Part shown: positions 24,457 to 36,973 of the stretch, in pieces
Layout of the letters: each line of letters opens with the position of its first letter
How positions within the stretch are numbered: the first letter of the stretch is position 1
NCBI GenBank assembly: GCA_026008535.1
Contig: BRKX01000012.1
Location: 24,085,848-24,149,847, forward strand
Direction: 5' to 3'
Length of the DNA: 64,000 nt
Origin: Perilla frutescens
Lineage: Eukaryota; Streptophyta; Magnoliopsida; Lamiales; Lamiaceae
Notes under the pieces: generated by a model
Told to the model about the DNA's origin: nothing
What the model saw: only the letters and a program-made list of their open reading frames with translations
Database searches by the model: none
Made by a program: the position numbers and the translations under genes

Positions 24457-25719
24457 TCAACTCTTTTCTAGAGGCTTTAGACCTATTCCTCTAGTCGATT
24501 TTACAACTAACTCTCTGTTTAACCCTTTGGTTAACGGATCCGCCAAGTTATCTTTTGACTTTACATAGTCAATAGATATTACACCAGTTAAGAGTAGTTG
24601 TCTAATGGTATTGTGTCTTTGACGTATATGTCTAGACTTACCATTATACATATGGCTTTGTGCTCTACTAATTGCAGATTGACTATCACAATGTAGACAG
24701 ATTGCAGGCACTGGCTTCGGCCAACTTGGAATATCTTCTAAGAAATGAAATAGCCACTCAGCTTCTTCACCACTCTTGTCCAACGCTATAAACTCAGATT
24801 CCATGGTAGATCTAGATATAACAGTTTGCTTCGAAGATTTCCATGATATAGCTGCACCTCCCAAAGTGAATACATATCTACTTGTGGACTTAGAGTCTTT
24901 CATATCAGATATCCAGTTAGCATCACAACAGTCTTCACCTTTGTTTTTCGATAGATATTGACTAGTGTCTATCGGGGTTCTAGCAATACTAGAGTCATTC
25001 TTGTTAAATTTCTCAAGAATTTTGTCCACGTAATGTGACTGACTCAGCATAATCCCTTGTGATGTTCGACAATTTTTAATTCCGAGTATCACATCAGCTA
25101 GACCCATGTCTTTCATGTCAAATCTTGAATTCAACATCTCTTTTGTAGAATTAATCATTTTATCATTGCTCATAACAATAAGCATGTCATCTATGTAAAG
25201 ACATGGGATTACAAATCCACTTTCCGTTTATTTAACATAGACACATTTATCATACTGATTAATTTTGAATCCACACCCCATCATGGCATTATCAAATTTC
25301 TCATGCCATTGCTTTGGTGCTTGTTTCAAGCCATACAAAAACTTCACGAATTTACAAACCTTATTCTCTTGCCTGAGAGCAAAGAATCTTTCAGGTTGCT
25401 CCATATAGATCTCTTTTTCCAAATCACCATTTAGAAAAGAAATTTTTACATCCATCTGATGTATTTCAAGATTTCTCAAAGCTGTAAAAGCAATAACCCT
25501 CCTAATGGATGTTATTCTCGTTAGTGGAGAATATGTGTCAAAGTAGTCAAGATCTTATTTCTGTCTGTAACCTTTAATTACAAGTCTAGCCTTGTACTTA
25601 TCAACAGTTCCATTAGTTTTCATTTTTCTTTTGAAAATCCACTTATAGCCTAATGGTTTACTTCATAGAGGAAGATCCACTAGCTCACAAGTGTGATTTT
25701 GTAAAATGGAATCAATCTG
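24457..25719 (-). pseudogene. Copia reverse transcriptase-RNase H remnant
   Basis: The minus-strand reading starts at the RT entry region (HTCELVDLPL at 25695-25666) and is interrupted by stops near 25665, 25555 and 25228. The first catalytic block is seen as HQMDVKISFLNG and the second as CLYIDDMLIV, so the RT aspartates survive. RNase H/C-terminal sequence follows (SWKSSKQTVISRSTMESEF, CDSQSAISRA, KDNLADPLTKGL). About 70 residues normally present between the RT thumb and DANWISD are missing (the frame jumps from SKNKGEDCC to DANWISD). The right edge at about 25719 is not the natural start: it is an inversion breakpoint where the frame runs into Athila-like gag. Confidence 0.85.
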
Positions 25720-26022
25720 CGTGACTGCTGGGATCGTAATGCCCATTGCGTGAAGATTCATGTTAGTCGGAAAGATTAAGTGTCTCAATGTTCTTCCTTC
25801 TGCGGCCATATTATCAGCGTGGCCGTTCTCAAATTGTTCTTCCTCCTCGTGCCCGACTTCTTCTCGATCTTCTGGTGGTAGTGTGGGCTCACGAGGTCTG
25901 TTCACAGCTCGGTGTGCCCTCTTCGCTACTGCTTTGTTCTTCCTTGAAGTTTTCTCTATCTCCGGATCGTACAATAGATTTTCACTTGAAGAATTCATGG
26001 GCATCAACTTCCAGGCACACAA
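25720..26022 (-). pseudogene. 5' fragment of Athila-like gag, moved by inversion
   Basis: Starts at an ATG near 25998 with MNSSSENLLYDPEIEK, about 55 bp after the primer-binding site, and continues to MAAEGRTLRHLIFPTN and GITIPAVT, typical of the N-terminus of Athila-group gag. At about 25719 it fuses in frame to copia RT. The rest of gag lies at 28233 onward on the opposite strand, which shows the fragment was inverted. Confidence 0.8.
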
Positions 26023-26052
26023 GCTTGAAAAGTAAAATCACTGGAAATCAGC

Positions 26053-26070
26053 TCCCCGGCAACGGCGCCA
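26053..26070 (-). promoter_or_regulatory. tRNA-Asp-type primer-binding site of the Athila-like element
   Basis: The minus-strand sequence TGGCGCCGTTGCCGGGGA follows the LTR end after 4 nt (AAAT). It is complementary to the 3' end of plant tRNA-Asp, the primer commonly used by Athila elements. It identifies 26075-27687 as the 5' LTR. Confidence 0.88.
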
Positions 26071-26074
26071 ATTT

Positions 26075-27687
26075 TGACGCGCGGTCGTTTCACGCTCAAA
26101 ATAAATTTGTAATGCTCATGTGCCCACAGCAAGCGTAGCTAGCTTGCGAGTACGGGTTGATCCCACAGAGAGCTGATGTGATTCCACCTTCGAGTCACCA
26201 ATCAAAAGGGGGGTTTTGTGTTGTCACTTGTACTGAAAGTAAATCTGCAAAAGAAAACTAAAGGAAATATCAAATAACAAAAGGTTCTGGCATTTGAACT
26301 TGAATTTGGTTTAAGTATAAAACTGCTCGATCATGGGCACACCGATTTTCATACATGCTAAGTCACCCAGTTATGGAGATCGGATTCCTCTCTTCATCTC
26401 CTCATTCATCCTTTCATTTTAGGCTTAAAAGCGATTCCTCGTCAAGTAAACCCCTAACCTATCATCCACCCCCCGGTTCCCCTAAGAGATGTAAATGAAT
26501 AGACAGCAGTGTGCCGCTAGATGAACCCAGATCTATTGTATTTACCGATTCCTCATGTGCCCACAACAACCCATCGATTCCCTTATTACTATATGAATCA
26601 ACACACAGTCACGATTCGCCAATTCAATTAATATTGGTGTGCCCTCTATGTCTAACGAGTGATCAGCCACATTGGGCATTTCAGACACACACTCACGTGG
26701 AACAGGTTCAAGAATCGACAGAAATCTATCATGCATTACTATGCCCATTTCGGCCTCACGAGTCCAGATTTGTACTCAAACCATTTTCATTGTTTAAACA
26801 CCAGAAATAAAGATCTAGCCAAGCATGCTAGACATAATTAAAATAGCAGAAATTAAAGACATAATTATAAAGAAAACTTACAAATTTATTAGGTAAAAAT
26901 CTCAACTCCAACGATGAGAAACATAAACATAATCCTATGTTCCAATGGCTTAAGGCCTATTGGATTGTTTGTAGCTGCCTAAACAGCGTACGAAAATGAA
27001 ATGCAGAAAAGTAAAATTGTAGCAATGTTTCTGACTTCCAAAGCTCCATATTTCCAGAAAATAAACTAGCTTAAATAGTTATGTTTCCGAGTTTCAGTTT
27101 CCCCAACAAACTGGGGTCTTCACTGGCTTCCGAATCCGGCATGCCCCATCCTGATCTGTCTGGATAAGCATTATCTAGTTTGTTGACCAAATCCCTATTT
27201 TTTAGGGATTGACTTTATCACTTTATCTCCAAGCCTCCAGCAGTCCTTATCTCATCTATCTCTTAGTTGTCACGCCTCTTAAGAGTCCAGCTTATCACCA
27301 ACTCTTATTCGGATATGCAGCCATTCTTGACGCCTCTAGCTTCCAACAGAATCCCGAATTTCCCGCGAATGCCCATTCTGGCCTGTTGTCGAGTCTGTAC
27401 GAGCAATGTGGGCACAACATCATCTGGTCAGCTCCATTCATTTCTAATATGCCCATTCTGCCTCCTGAATGTAGGATGGATGCTGAAGAAGTCCCTAGTG
27501 CCTCTGAATACGGTTTATGGCGATGAGATAAACATGAATAATTTGGCATAAAATGCCCTTTTCGCCAGACTCGCCTTCTGAAATGCCCTTTGACCGCAAC
27601 CTGGTTCTTTTCGACTCAAAACAGACTAAATAGAACATTTATAACGAACAAAATGCCCATAAAAATACGAAATAAATGGACTTATCA
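26075..27687 (-). repeat. 5' LTR of the Athila-like element, inverted (1613 bp)
   Basis: Reverse complement of the LTR at 32428-34038 (1611 bp) with only scattered differences, so the two were once the two ends of one element. Sense ends are TGATAAGTCCATT ... ACCGCGCGTCA. It should be in direct orientation with its partner; it is not because of the inversion. Outer flank CACTG at 27688-27692 is the complement of the CAGTG flanking the other LTR. Several 60-105-residue ORFs occur in both copies but show no protein family. Confidence 0.92.
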
Positions 27688-28220
27688 CACTGCAAAATGG
27701 AAAAATAGAAAATTAAGTTCTGGATTATCTCAGAACATGTGGGGAGAAGTTGTCTTGACGACCAACTACTTTTTAAATAAGGTGCCCCGTAAGAAGTTAG
27801 ACAAAAGCCCATATGAGTTATGGCATGGAAGACCACCATTCTATCAATACTTGCGAGTGCAAGGGTGTCTTGCCAAGGTAGTGATACCTATACCAAAAAG
27901 GGTAAAGATTGGACTGAAAAATGTTGATTGCATATTTATTGGTTATGCATATAACAATAGTGCTTATCAGTTTCTTGTGCATGAGTCTAAAATTGAAGAT
28001 ATACACAAAAATACAATACTGAATCAAGAAATGCTTCATTCTTCGAACATGTGTTTCCACGAAAGAGTGAAATGGAATCTACTTCCATTAAACGGACTTT
28101 AGAAGTAGTGGAAGAAGAACAACATGAAGAAGATGTGGTAGCACCACGAAGAAGCAAAAGAGCTAGGATTGAAAAATCCTATGGTTCAGACTTTTTAACC
28201 TACATGGTTGAAAGTGAACC
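27688..28220 (+). pseudogene. Copia integrase C-terminal fragment, inverted
   Basis: The plus-strand frame reads KWKNRKL, then SSGLSQNMWGEVVLTTNYFL, KSPYELWHGRPP and CIFIGYAYNNSAYQFLVHES, typical of the copia integrase second half, then the RT-linker (RRSKRARIEKSYGSDFLTYM). The frame follows directly on that ending at 34039 (SPQQNS-) once the Athila-like element and one CAGTG copy are removed. Where relatives have an AERKNR-like motif with the catalytic Glu, this copy reads AKWKNR. Its strand is opposite to the other copia parts. Confidence 0.85.
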
Positions 28221-28226
28221 TCAAGC

Positions 28227-30061
28227 TTCATCCAAATCTTGCCTAACTTTCATGGGATGGCTGGAGAGGACCCTCAAAGGCATTTGCAAGATTTCGAGAT
28301 GGTTTGCCAAACTCAACCATCAGATCATGGAAGGGAAGAATATGTTCGACTGGTCTCGTTTCCTTTCACTCTTCAGGATGGGACACGAGACTGGCTATAC
28401 ACTCTGCCGACTGGTAGCGTGACCACATGGGGGGAACTTCAACAAAAATTTTTGGAGAAGTATTTCCCAGCTTCCAGAGTGCAGAAGATGAGAAGAAGGA
28501 TCGGAAGTCTGAAAATGGGCACGAACGAGAGTTTCTATGATTATTGGGACCGTTTCCAGAATATACTGGCAAAATGCCCACAACACCAGATAACTGATCA
28601 TGATCTGATCCAACACTTTGTTGGAGGTTTGAGGCCACATGAGAGGACGATTGTTAATGCATCTTCTGGAGGGTCTATATTGAATAAGCGGCTGACTGAA
28701 GCTTTTAGAATTCTGACCGAGATGGCTGAAGACAACCGAGATTTTGGTGGAGATGGCACAAGAAGCGTAAATGCGTTTGGGAAATCATCCAATGATGAGA
28801 GCATGATTGAAAAGCTATGTGAATGAATTGGAAAGGCTGTTACAGTAGCAATCACAGGAGGAAATCCCAGACTATGTGGGGTGTGTAAAAGTGTGCTTCA
28901 TGTTACCGCCGAACACCCAATGCAGGAGAAAATACAAGAAGTTAATGTTGTGGAAGGGCACAACAACTATCAGTGGATATATGATCCTCACTCTAAAGCA
29001 TACAATTCAGGTTGGCAAAACCATGATGACTTCAGATGGAGAAGGCCTGAAGATGCTTCACCTATGCGACCTCCACCACCAGAGGAAAAAATGAGATCGA
29101 GGTTGGAAGATTTAGTCCAAGCCTTAGCAGAAGAAAACATGAAGGCTACGCAAGAGAATGAAAAATTTAAACAAGAGACAAGAGCGGACTTTGCAGATAT
29201 GAGCAAACAAATTGCTCAATTAACCCAAACGGTTCACAGATTGGAAATAAAAATTGGTAAACTTCCATCCCAAATGGAGAACCCTCATGAACAAGTTAAT
29301 GTTGTGACCTTAAAGAGTGGAAAGGATTTACCGGAAGTGGTCTGCTCAGCTGAAATGAAAATGATGTGCCCACAAGAAGAGAACAATCATCGGAGAATGG
29401 GGCACAAGAAGTCAGTCAGCCTACTCTGGAGCCCATTCGAGAGAAACAGAAAATTGCAAGAAAACCTCCTTTTCCAGGCAGATTGGCACAAAATAGGAAA
29501 GAAGAAGAGACGAGTGAGATGCTGAAAGTCTTCCGCAAAGTGGAAATCAACATTCCACTACTTGAATCCATTAAACAAGTTCCACGGTATGCCCATTTTC
29601 TGAAGAAGTTGTGTACTAGAAAGATACGGTTTAAGGATGATGCTAAGTTCCTTGTGAGAGAGAATGTGTCGGCTGTAATTCAGAAGAAGATGCCAAAGAA
29701 GTGTGATGATTCAGGCATGTTCACAATACCATGCATCATTGGAGAAAAAAAGGTCGAAAAGGCCATGCTGGATCTGGGGGCATCAATAAACGTCATGCCC
29801 TTTTCAATTTTTAATGAATTAAAGTTGGGACCTCTACAGCCAACTCATGTGGTCATTCAGTTGGCAGACATGTCGAATGTGTATCCAGAGGGGTTGATCA
29901 AAGATGTGCTAGTTAAGGTGGATGAGATGATATTCCCAGTGGATTTCTATGTTCTTGATATGGGCACAACAACAAGATCATCAGTTCTTTTGTTGGGGAG
30001 ACCTTTCATGAAAATAGCTCGCACACAAATCGATATCGACAAGGGCACACTGACGTGCTAA
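28227..30061 (+). pseudogene. Athila-like gag-protease remnant
   Basis: gag resumes with LPNFHGMAGEDPQRHLQDFE and DWLYTLPTGSVTTWGELQQ through EKYFPASR (Retrotrans_gag region, 28239-28826). After a stop and frame change come a coiled-coil-like segment (LEDLVQALAEEN, MSKQIAQLTQTVHRLE) and VNVVTLKSGKDLP. A further shift near 29366 leads to PPFPGRLAQNRKEEE and the protease-like domain 29640-30060: KCDDSGMFTIPCIIG, AMLDLGASINVMP (the DLGAS form common in this lineage) and LLGRPFMKIAR. At least two frameshifts and a stop make it non-functional as it stands. Confidence 0.85.
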
Positions 30062-30796
30062 TTTGATGGAGAAAAAGTTACATTCAACATTTTCGAAGCT
30101 ATGAAGCACCCACCTGATACGGAAAATGTGAATTTTGTGGATCTCTTTGATGCACCATCCCAGCCCACTCTCTCAATGATGAGCAATCGAGAACCTCTAG
30201 AATGGGCATTATGGGAAGGACTAGCTGATCGAGATGCCCTTGATGAAAATGATGGCATTCAAGATGCAGTTAAGATGCTGGATTCACTCAAGGAAATGCC
30301 ACTAGGAGTAGTGGATTACAATGTGCCCACAAGAAGCGATAGTGACAGAATGCTGCCTTCTATTATGCCAACACTGAAGTTGGAGCACAAGCCACCATGG
30401 GGCATTCAGAAGCTTAATGGAGAGCAAGTTGGGCACAATAAAAAGTTCCGGACCCAAGAATCAGAAGAAAATGGCATGGAAGTCTATGATGATGATATTC
30501 TCTATGAAGAAAGAATAAAAAGACTCCATGATCAGGTTGTGAAATGGAAAAGGTTCACTCGAGGGCAACAAGTATTGCTTTATCATTCCAGATTCAAGCT
30601 CATGGGAGGAAGTCTAAAGACCAAATGGGTCGGGCCATTTGAAGTGCATGCTGAATTTCCTAATGAGGTAATAGAAGTGAAAAATCCAAAAATAGGAAGG
30701 CATTTCAAAGTAAATGGGCATAGGCTGAAGCCTTACCTGGGGCACATCGACTCTGAAGAAAGAGCAGTATGGCTTGCGGAGCCCAGTAATAACTGA
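30062..30796 (+). pseudogene. Junction piece: post-protease linker fused to integrase C-terminus
   Basis: The frame begins with the linker after protease (FDGEKVTFNIFEAMKHP), continues through unrecognised sequence, and from about 30490 reads YEERIKRLHDQVV, RFTRGQQVLLYHSRFKL, KTKWVGPFEVHAEFP and HFKVNGHRLKPYLGH, the conserved C-terminal end of Athila-group integrase. Reverse transcriptase, RNase H and the integrase catalytic core are absent, so a deletion of several kilobases has occurred near 30400. The remaining ORF (30101-30796) is open for 231 codons. Confidence 0.8.
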
Positions 30797-32427
30797 ACAA
30801 AGGAGTGTCGTGCCCACGACAGTAACTAGGGCGCTACTGGGAGGCAACCCAGATTTTATTTATTTTATTTCATTTTTTTAATTTATTTAAATAAAATTTC
30901 TAGTTAAGTAAACTAGTTTAGGGATAATTTTACGCTTGTTTTGGATAAGATATGTGCTTGCAGGTTAAGATAAAGAGAGAGAAAGTAAGAAATAAAAACA
31001 ATCCCTTAGAATTAGGGATTTGGAACAGGGCACACTCTGAAGAGATGAAGAATCTGCCAACTGGAAGGGCACAACAAGGTGACAGTACGATTGTTGTGAT
31101 CACAAGGAAGCTAAGTGCAATAAAAAATACCTTATTCCAGTTTGATACCGGTTTGGTACGCATGGAGAAAACCCTTATTGCCTACTTCAACCATGCCAGG
31201 TTCACCTAACCAGCATCCACAACCGACTGATCCTGGTTCTTTCTGTCTTTTAGATTAGGTTTTTGTTTATTTGTGTTGCCTTTATTCACCCACTTTGCCT
31301 AGTGCAAAGTGTGTGGGTGGGGGCATTCCAGTTCTTGTTGAGCCTGTTTAAACACTCTGCCTCATGCAAAGTGTGTTGGTGGTTAGTGTCTCTGTTAAGC
31401 ATGCTTTCTGTGAGTTCGTGTGGCCATTGCTTTTGATATATTCAATTTAATTGCTTTTTCAAAATCAACATGCCCACAGTAAAATAGGGATGACGAAAGA
31501 GTTTAGCATGCCCTGGGAAGATTTGAGCCTAATGCTATATGCCTCTTTATAGCTTTCTTTTCTTTATGTGTGAACATTCTGTGCTTAGGAGTTCTAGAAC
31601 TTGCTTTTGTTCTACTTGAAGGCTTGAAACTATTGATGCATATGTAGATGATATAGGCCATCTTTTGCTGAGCCACCGTGATATAAATTAACCCACCAAC
31701 AATACAACCTTGCAGCCCTTTTGAGCCTATGAAATGCCCTGACAGATTTTTTTGTTTGGGATGATAATATATAGCCAGGGTATCACAAAAGCCTGAAAAA
31801 TAGAAAAAATGGAGAGGCAGATTGTTGGGGGATATATGTGAAAAAGCCAGAAAAGGTCAGGGGGAATAAAAAAAGAAAAAAAAAGAAGAAAAAAATATAT
31901 GATAAAAAGAAAAAAAAAGAATAAATTTCCCCTAGTCTTAAGTGTTCAGAATGCCCAGATAAAGAAATATTTATTGTCCGAATAGGGCATAAGAGGGTAG
32001 TCGATTAAAAAAAGAGAGAGAGAGATTGTACGGGTAATAGATTTTCCTATTATGAAATACCCATTTTAGCCTAAAAAGCCCTATTAATACTTATGCATCT
32101 ATGGTTACTAGAGATTGACAGTAGAACTTTATCAAGCTTATGGGACGAATAGGTACAGAATGCATTGAATTGAGTGTATACACTGAGCCTAAACACTTAG
32201 TGAAGAGAGTTTGTGAGGATTACCAAGCTAAACTCATTTTTGATCTTTTTTTGGTGTGCTGGAACTTTGCAATTTTGTTGGAAAATTAAAGTTGATGTGC
32301 CCACACTGATTAACAGTTTGCATGCTTGTTTTTTGTGAGTCTGTTTCTTTTCTATTTCTTTTCTTTTGTTTTCCTGGACGCGTTGCATCCCATGATTGAG
32401 GACAATCATGTCTAAAGTGTGTGGGTA
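30797..32427 (+). other. 3' internal region of the Athila-like element
   Basis: Non-coding. It contains a duplicated phrase around GTGCAAAGTGTGTGGGTGG (31304) and ATGCAAAGTGTGTTGGTGG (31363), an A-rich/purine stretch (31850-31930), and ends in AAAGTGTGTGGGTA immediately before the 3' LTR as the probable polypurine tract. Confidence 0.65.
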
Positions 32428-34038
32428 TGATAAGTCCATTTATTTCGTGTTTTTATGGTCATTTTGTTCGTTATAAATGACCTTTTTAGTCTGTTTTGAG
32501 TCGAAAAGAACCAGGTTGCGGTCAAAGGGCATTTCAGAAGGCGAGTCTGGCGAAAAGGGCATTTTATGCCAAATTATTCATGTTTATCTCGTCGCCATAA
32601 ACCGTATTCAGAGGCACTAGGGACTTCTTCAGCATCCATCCTACATTCAGGAGGCAGAATGGGCATATTAGAAATGAATGGAGCTGACCAGATGATGTTG
32701 TGCCCACATTGCTCGTACAGACTCGATAACAGGCCAGAATGGGCATTCGCGGGAAATTTGGGATTCTGTTGGAAGCTAGAGGCGTGAAGAATGGCTGCAT
32801 ATCCGAATAAGAGTTGGTGATAAGCTGGACTCTTAAGAGGCGTGACAACTAAGAGATAGATGAGATAAGGACTGCTGGAGGCTTGGAGATGAAGTGATAA
32901 AGCCAATCCCTAAAAAATAGGGATTTGGTCAACAAACTAGATAATGCTTATCCAGACAGATCAGGATGGGGCATGCCGGATCCGGAAGCCAGTGAAGACC
33001 CCAGTTTGTTGGGGAAACTGAAACTCAGAAATATAACTATTTAAGCTAGTTTATTTTCTGGAAATATGGAGCTTTGGAAGTCAGAAACATTGCTACAATT
33101 TTACTTTTCTGCATTTCATTTTCGTACACTGCTTAGGCAGCTACAAACAATCCAATAGGCCTTAATCCATTGGAACTTAGGATTATGTTTATGTTTTTCA
33201 TCGTTGGAGTTGAGATTTTTACCTAATAAATTCGTAAGTTTTCTTTATAATTATGTCTTTAATTTCTGTTATTTTAATTATGTCTAGCCTGCTTGGCTAG
33301 ATCTTTATTTCTGGTGTTTGAACAATGAAAATGGTTTGAGTACAAATCTGGACTCGTGAGGCCGAAATGGGCATAGTAATGCATGATAGGTTTCTGTCGA
33401 TTCTTGAACCTGTTCCACGTGAGTGTGTGTCTGAAATGCCCAATGTGGCTGATCACTCGTTAGACATAGAGGGCACACCACTATTAATTGAATTGGCGAA
33501 TCGTGACTGTGTGTTGATTCATATAGTAATAAGGGAATCGATGGGTTGTTGTGGGCACATGAGGAATCGGTAAATACAACAGATCTGGGTACATCTAGAG
33601 GCACACTGCTGTTTATTCATTTACATCTCTTAGGGGAACCGGGGTGGATGATAGGTTAGGGGTTTACTTGACGAGGAATCACTTTTAAGCCTAAAATGAA
33701 AGGATGAATGAGGAGATACAGAGAGGAATCCGGTCTCCATAAATGGGTGACTTAGCATGTATGAAAATCGGTGTGCCCATGATCGAGCAATTTTATACTT
33801 AAACCAAATTCAAGTTCTAATGCCAGAACCTTTTGTTATTTGATATTTCCTTTAGTTTTCTTTTGCAGATTTACTTTTAGTACAAGTGACAACACAGAAC
33901 CCCCCTTTTGATTGGTGACTCGAAGGTGGAATCACATCAGCTCTCTGTGGGATCGACCCGTACTCGCAAGCTAGCTACGCTTGCTGTGGGCACATGAACA
34001 TTATAAATTTATTTTGAGCGTGAAACGACCGCGCGTCA
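32428..34038 (+). repeat. 3' LTR of the Athila-like element (1611 bp)
   Basis: Starts TGATAAGTCCATT after the polypurine tract and ends ACCGCGCGTCA, followed by CAGTG (34039-34043). Near-identical to the inverted 5' LTR, suggesting a fairly young insertion. Confidence 0.92.
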
Positions 34039-34960
34039 CAGTGCTGTTTTGTTGCGGTGAATAAGGTGCAGTGGTCTCGTGCCTCATTCCATTTTCAACA
34101 TTGAAATTGGCAAAAGGTGACTCATACTCATCTCCTCTGTCACTTCGTAATGCCTTATTTTTTTACTTAGTTGATTCTTAACTTCAGTTTTATAGAGAAC
34201 AAATTTCTCTATTGCTTCATCTTTTCTTTTGAGAAGATACACAGCAGAATTTAGTGCAATCATCTATAAAAGTAATGAAATACTTATTTTCTTCTTCTGT
34301 GGGAACTACTTTTAAATCACACACATCCGTGTGAATTAGGTCAAGTGGTTCACTATTTATTTCTATAGTTTGGAAGGATAACCGAGTTAACTTGGCTTCA
34401 ACACAAGTTTCACACTTATGTGTTGAGTCAATATGGAGCATAGGTATGCCTTTCATACTCATTAACCTGCGTAGGGTATTAAAGTTGACATGTCTTAGTC
34501 TATCATGCCACATTATGGAAGACTCATGCATATAAACGAAATAATTCACTTTATTGATCATAGCTGACTTAACAGTTATTACATTGAGCTTAAAAATCCC
34601 ATTACATTCATAATCCTTTCCGACAAACACTCCATTCTTGGTCAAAATGACCTTATTAGACTCAAAGATAATGCGAAAGCCATGCTTAATTAACAATGAA
34701 CGAGACACAAGATTCTTACGAATCTCTGTAACGTACAACACATTGTTGAGAGTCATCTCCTTCCCTGAGGTCATCTTCAAAACCACCTTTCCAAGTCTTT
34801 CACATCGGATGTAGTAGAGTTCCCCATGAAGAGTTTCTCGCCATCCACTTGTTCATCAAGGACACTGAACAATTCTTTATTTGAACACAAATGCCGGGTC
34901 ACACCCGTATCAACCCACCATTCCCATGAGTTTGAACCAACCAGGTTCACCTTGGAGATC
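34039..34960 (-). pseudogene. Copia protease end and integrase N-terminal half
   Basis: Minus-strand reading: WWVDTGVTRHLCSNKELF (aspartic protease motif DTG), then the GAG-pre-integrase zinc-binding region (IMWHDRLRHVNFNTLRRL ... CETCVEAKL, an HHCC pattern), the first integrase Asp (LIHTDVCDLK) and FIDDCTKFCCV. After a stop near 34217 and a frame change, LRSDRGDEY supplies the second Asp, and the frame is cut at SPQQNS by the Athila-like insertion at 34038. Confidence 0.85.
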
Positions 34961-34965
34961 ACTGC

Positions 34966-36934
34966 TGTAACACCCTAATTTTATAAACATAAAACGCTAA
35001 TTATTTTATAAAAAGCTAACATGTAAAATAATGCCTGAAATAGAATTTAAAACATTTTCTCAAATATGTAATAAAACTATTACTAGAAAGTCATAATAAT
35101 TCATATAACATAGTGCGGAAGCGATTTTAAATAGTTTAAACTCCTAAGTATTTTTAAAATCAGAAACAGACAATTTAACATAAATACCAACTAAAAGTTT
35201 AGTAGTCAAATGAGTTTAGTAACTTACATATTTAAATAAAAACTTAACTATCATCCATCTTCTCACTGCCATCACCGAACTCCTCAATCTGAAATGTTAT
35301 AATGAAGGGATGAGTATAACGAATACACTCAGTGGAGAATAGGCATTATCCAAAACATATTAAACGAGTAACTCATATTCAGACATTCATGTCATGTCAC
35401 ATAATAATAATTGTTTGAACAGTGGGGAGTCAGCCCAAAGGCAACTTATCACGGCCTCAGACCTATTAACGGTCTCTGAACAAGTATATGCATATGCACA
35501 TGCACGGTGGGCGACCCAAGGACAACTTTTACGGTCCCGGACCTATGAACGGTCCCTGGCATACTTTAACTTTAACTTTCACATAAACATTCAGTCGAAC
35601 AATAAATCACAAGATCAATATATAATGGATAATAAATAACCACGTGCGTATAAAATTCCCCACCTTTACTTTGAAGACCTTTGACTCGACTTTTCAGTGC
35701 AAAATGTTAAAGACTTGTAGGAACTAACCCGCCTCGCCTAGCAGAGATAATATTTAACGTAATTTAGTAAAATTAAGTATTATAATTTCCAAGAGTATAA
35801 TTATAAGTTTATGGATTTAATCAAGTTTCGTTTGTTTGGAGATCAAGTTTAAGCACTTGTAATATTATTGATTAGCATTAAGATTAACAAGTTTTATTAA
35901 TCCAATTATTAAATTGGTGGCGATCTGATAACGATTAGAGTGTAAAGTAAACAAATAAAATGATAATAAGATTTGAGTATCATTATGAATTAAAATATCA
36001 ATTTCATTTCTTACCTATCTCAAGTTCCAAAGTGTTTCTTGTGTGCCATACTCATCTTATTTGTCACGTACACATAATAGAATTTAGGAAGTGAGGAGGC
36101 AAGAGATATATCATTAGGAGTTATTGCCCAAATTAACATTTTAACTAAATCTTATTCATATGCAATTTCTAAAAACTACTCTACGTAAAACACCTATTCT
36201 ATTTACTCAATCACACACTTTTGAAAATAAAATAAAATATAGTTTAAAATATAATCAATTCCTATTCCTTCAAAAAATCAAATGATCAATTAATCTCTAT
36301 TGTTGCATTACTGTGCACACAATTATGCAGCGAAAATAGTTCTTATTTTCTAAAAAAAAATATAAAAATTTTGGACAGTAACAAGTAGAATTTATGTTTC
36401 GAAACTGAGTTGTTAATGACTTGGGATTCTTTTCAAAGTAACATATCCCATTTCTGAATATTTAATAGTAGAAGAAGATTACTACTGTGAGAGTATTTAA
36501 GAGAGTATAAAATTAAAACATTATATATAGAGATTTTCTTTGAATAAATACCTGATTCTCGATTATTGGTTTGACTCCTGGTTTGGAATTTTTTATTTCA
36601 ATTCGTTAATATATTTCTGCAGAAGTGATCAAGAATTAAACGTTTCATTGCTGGTGACGTTAAAACATATGGGTTTTCGGAAGAAATTGATGGTCGAATT
36701 ATTTACCTTAAAAGAATTGGTAGACATTTCTTTTTGCCTCGGAAGATTGATGTGAGAAGAGAAATATTTTATCATTTGGTTCAGAGAGAATTTCTTTGAA
36801 TAATTTGACTCAACTGAATTAAATTTATTCTTGAACGTGATTTGAGGAGGAAACCAATGGACGATTTTTTTTTTACCGTTTGTAGAAGTGTGAGTTGAGG
36901 GAAGATTTAAAAAAAATTAACTTCTATTTGGATA

Positions 36935-36973
<39 letters not shown>

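Noticed and set aside
26511..27551. Several 60-105-residue ORFs in the Athila-like LTR, also present in its partner at 32564-33604
   Set aside because: They occur in both LTRs only because the LTRs are copies of each other; overlapping frames on both strands, no domain.
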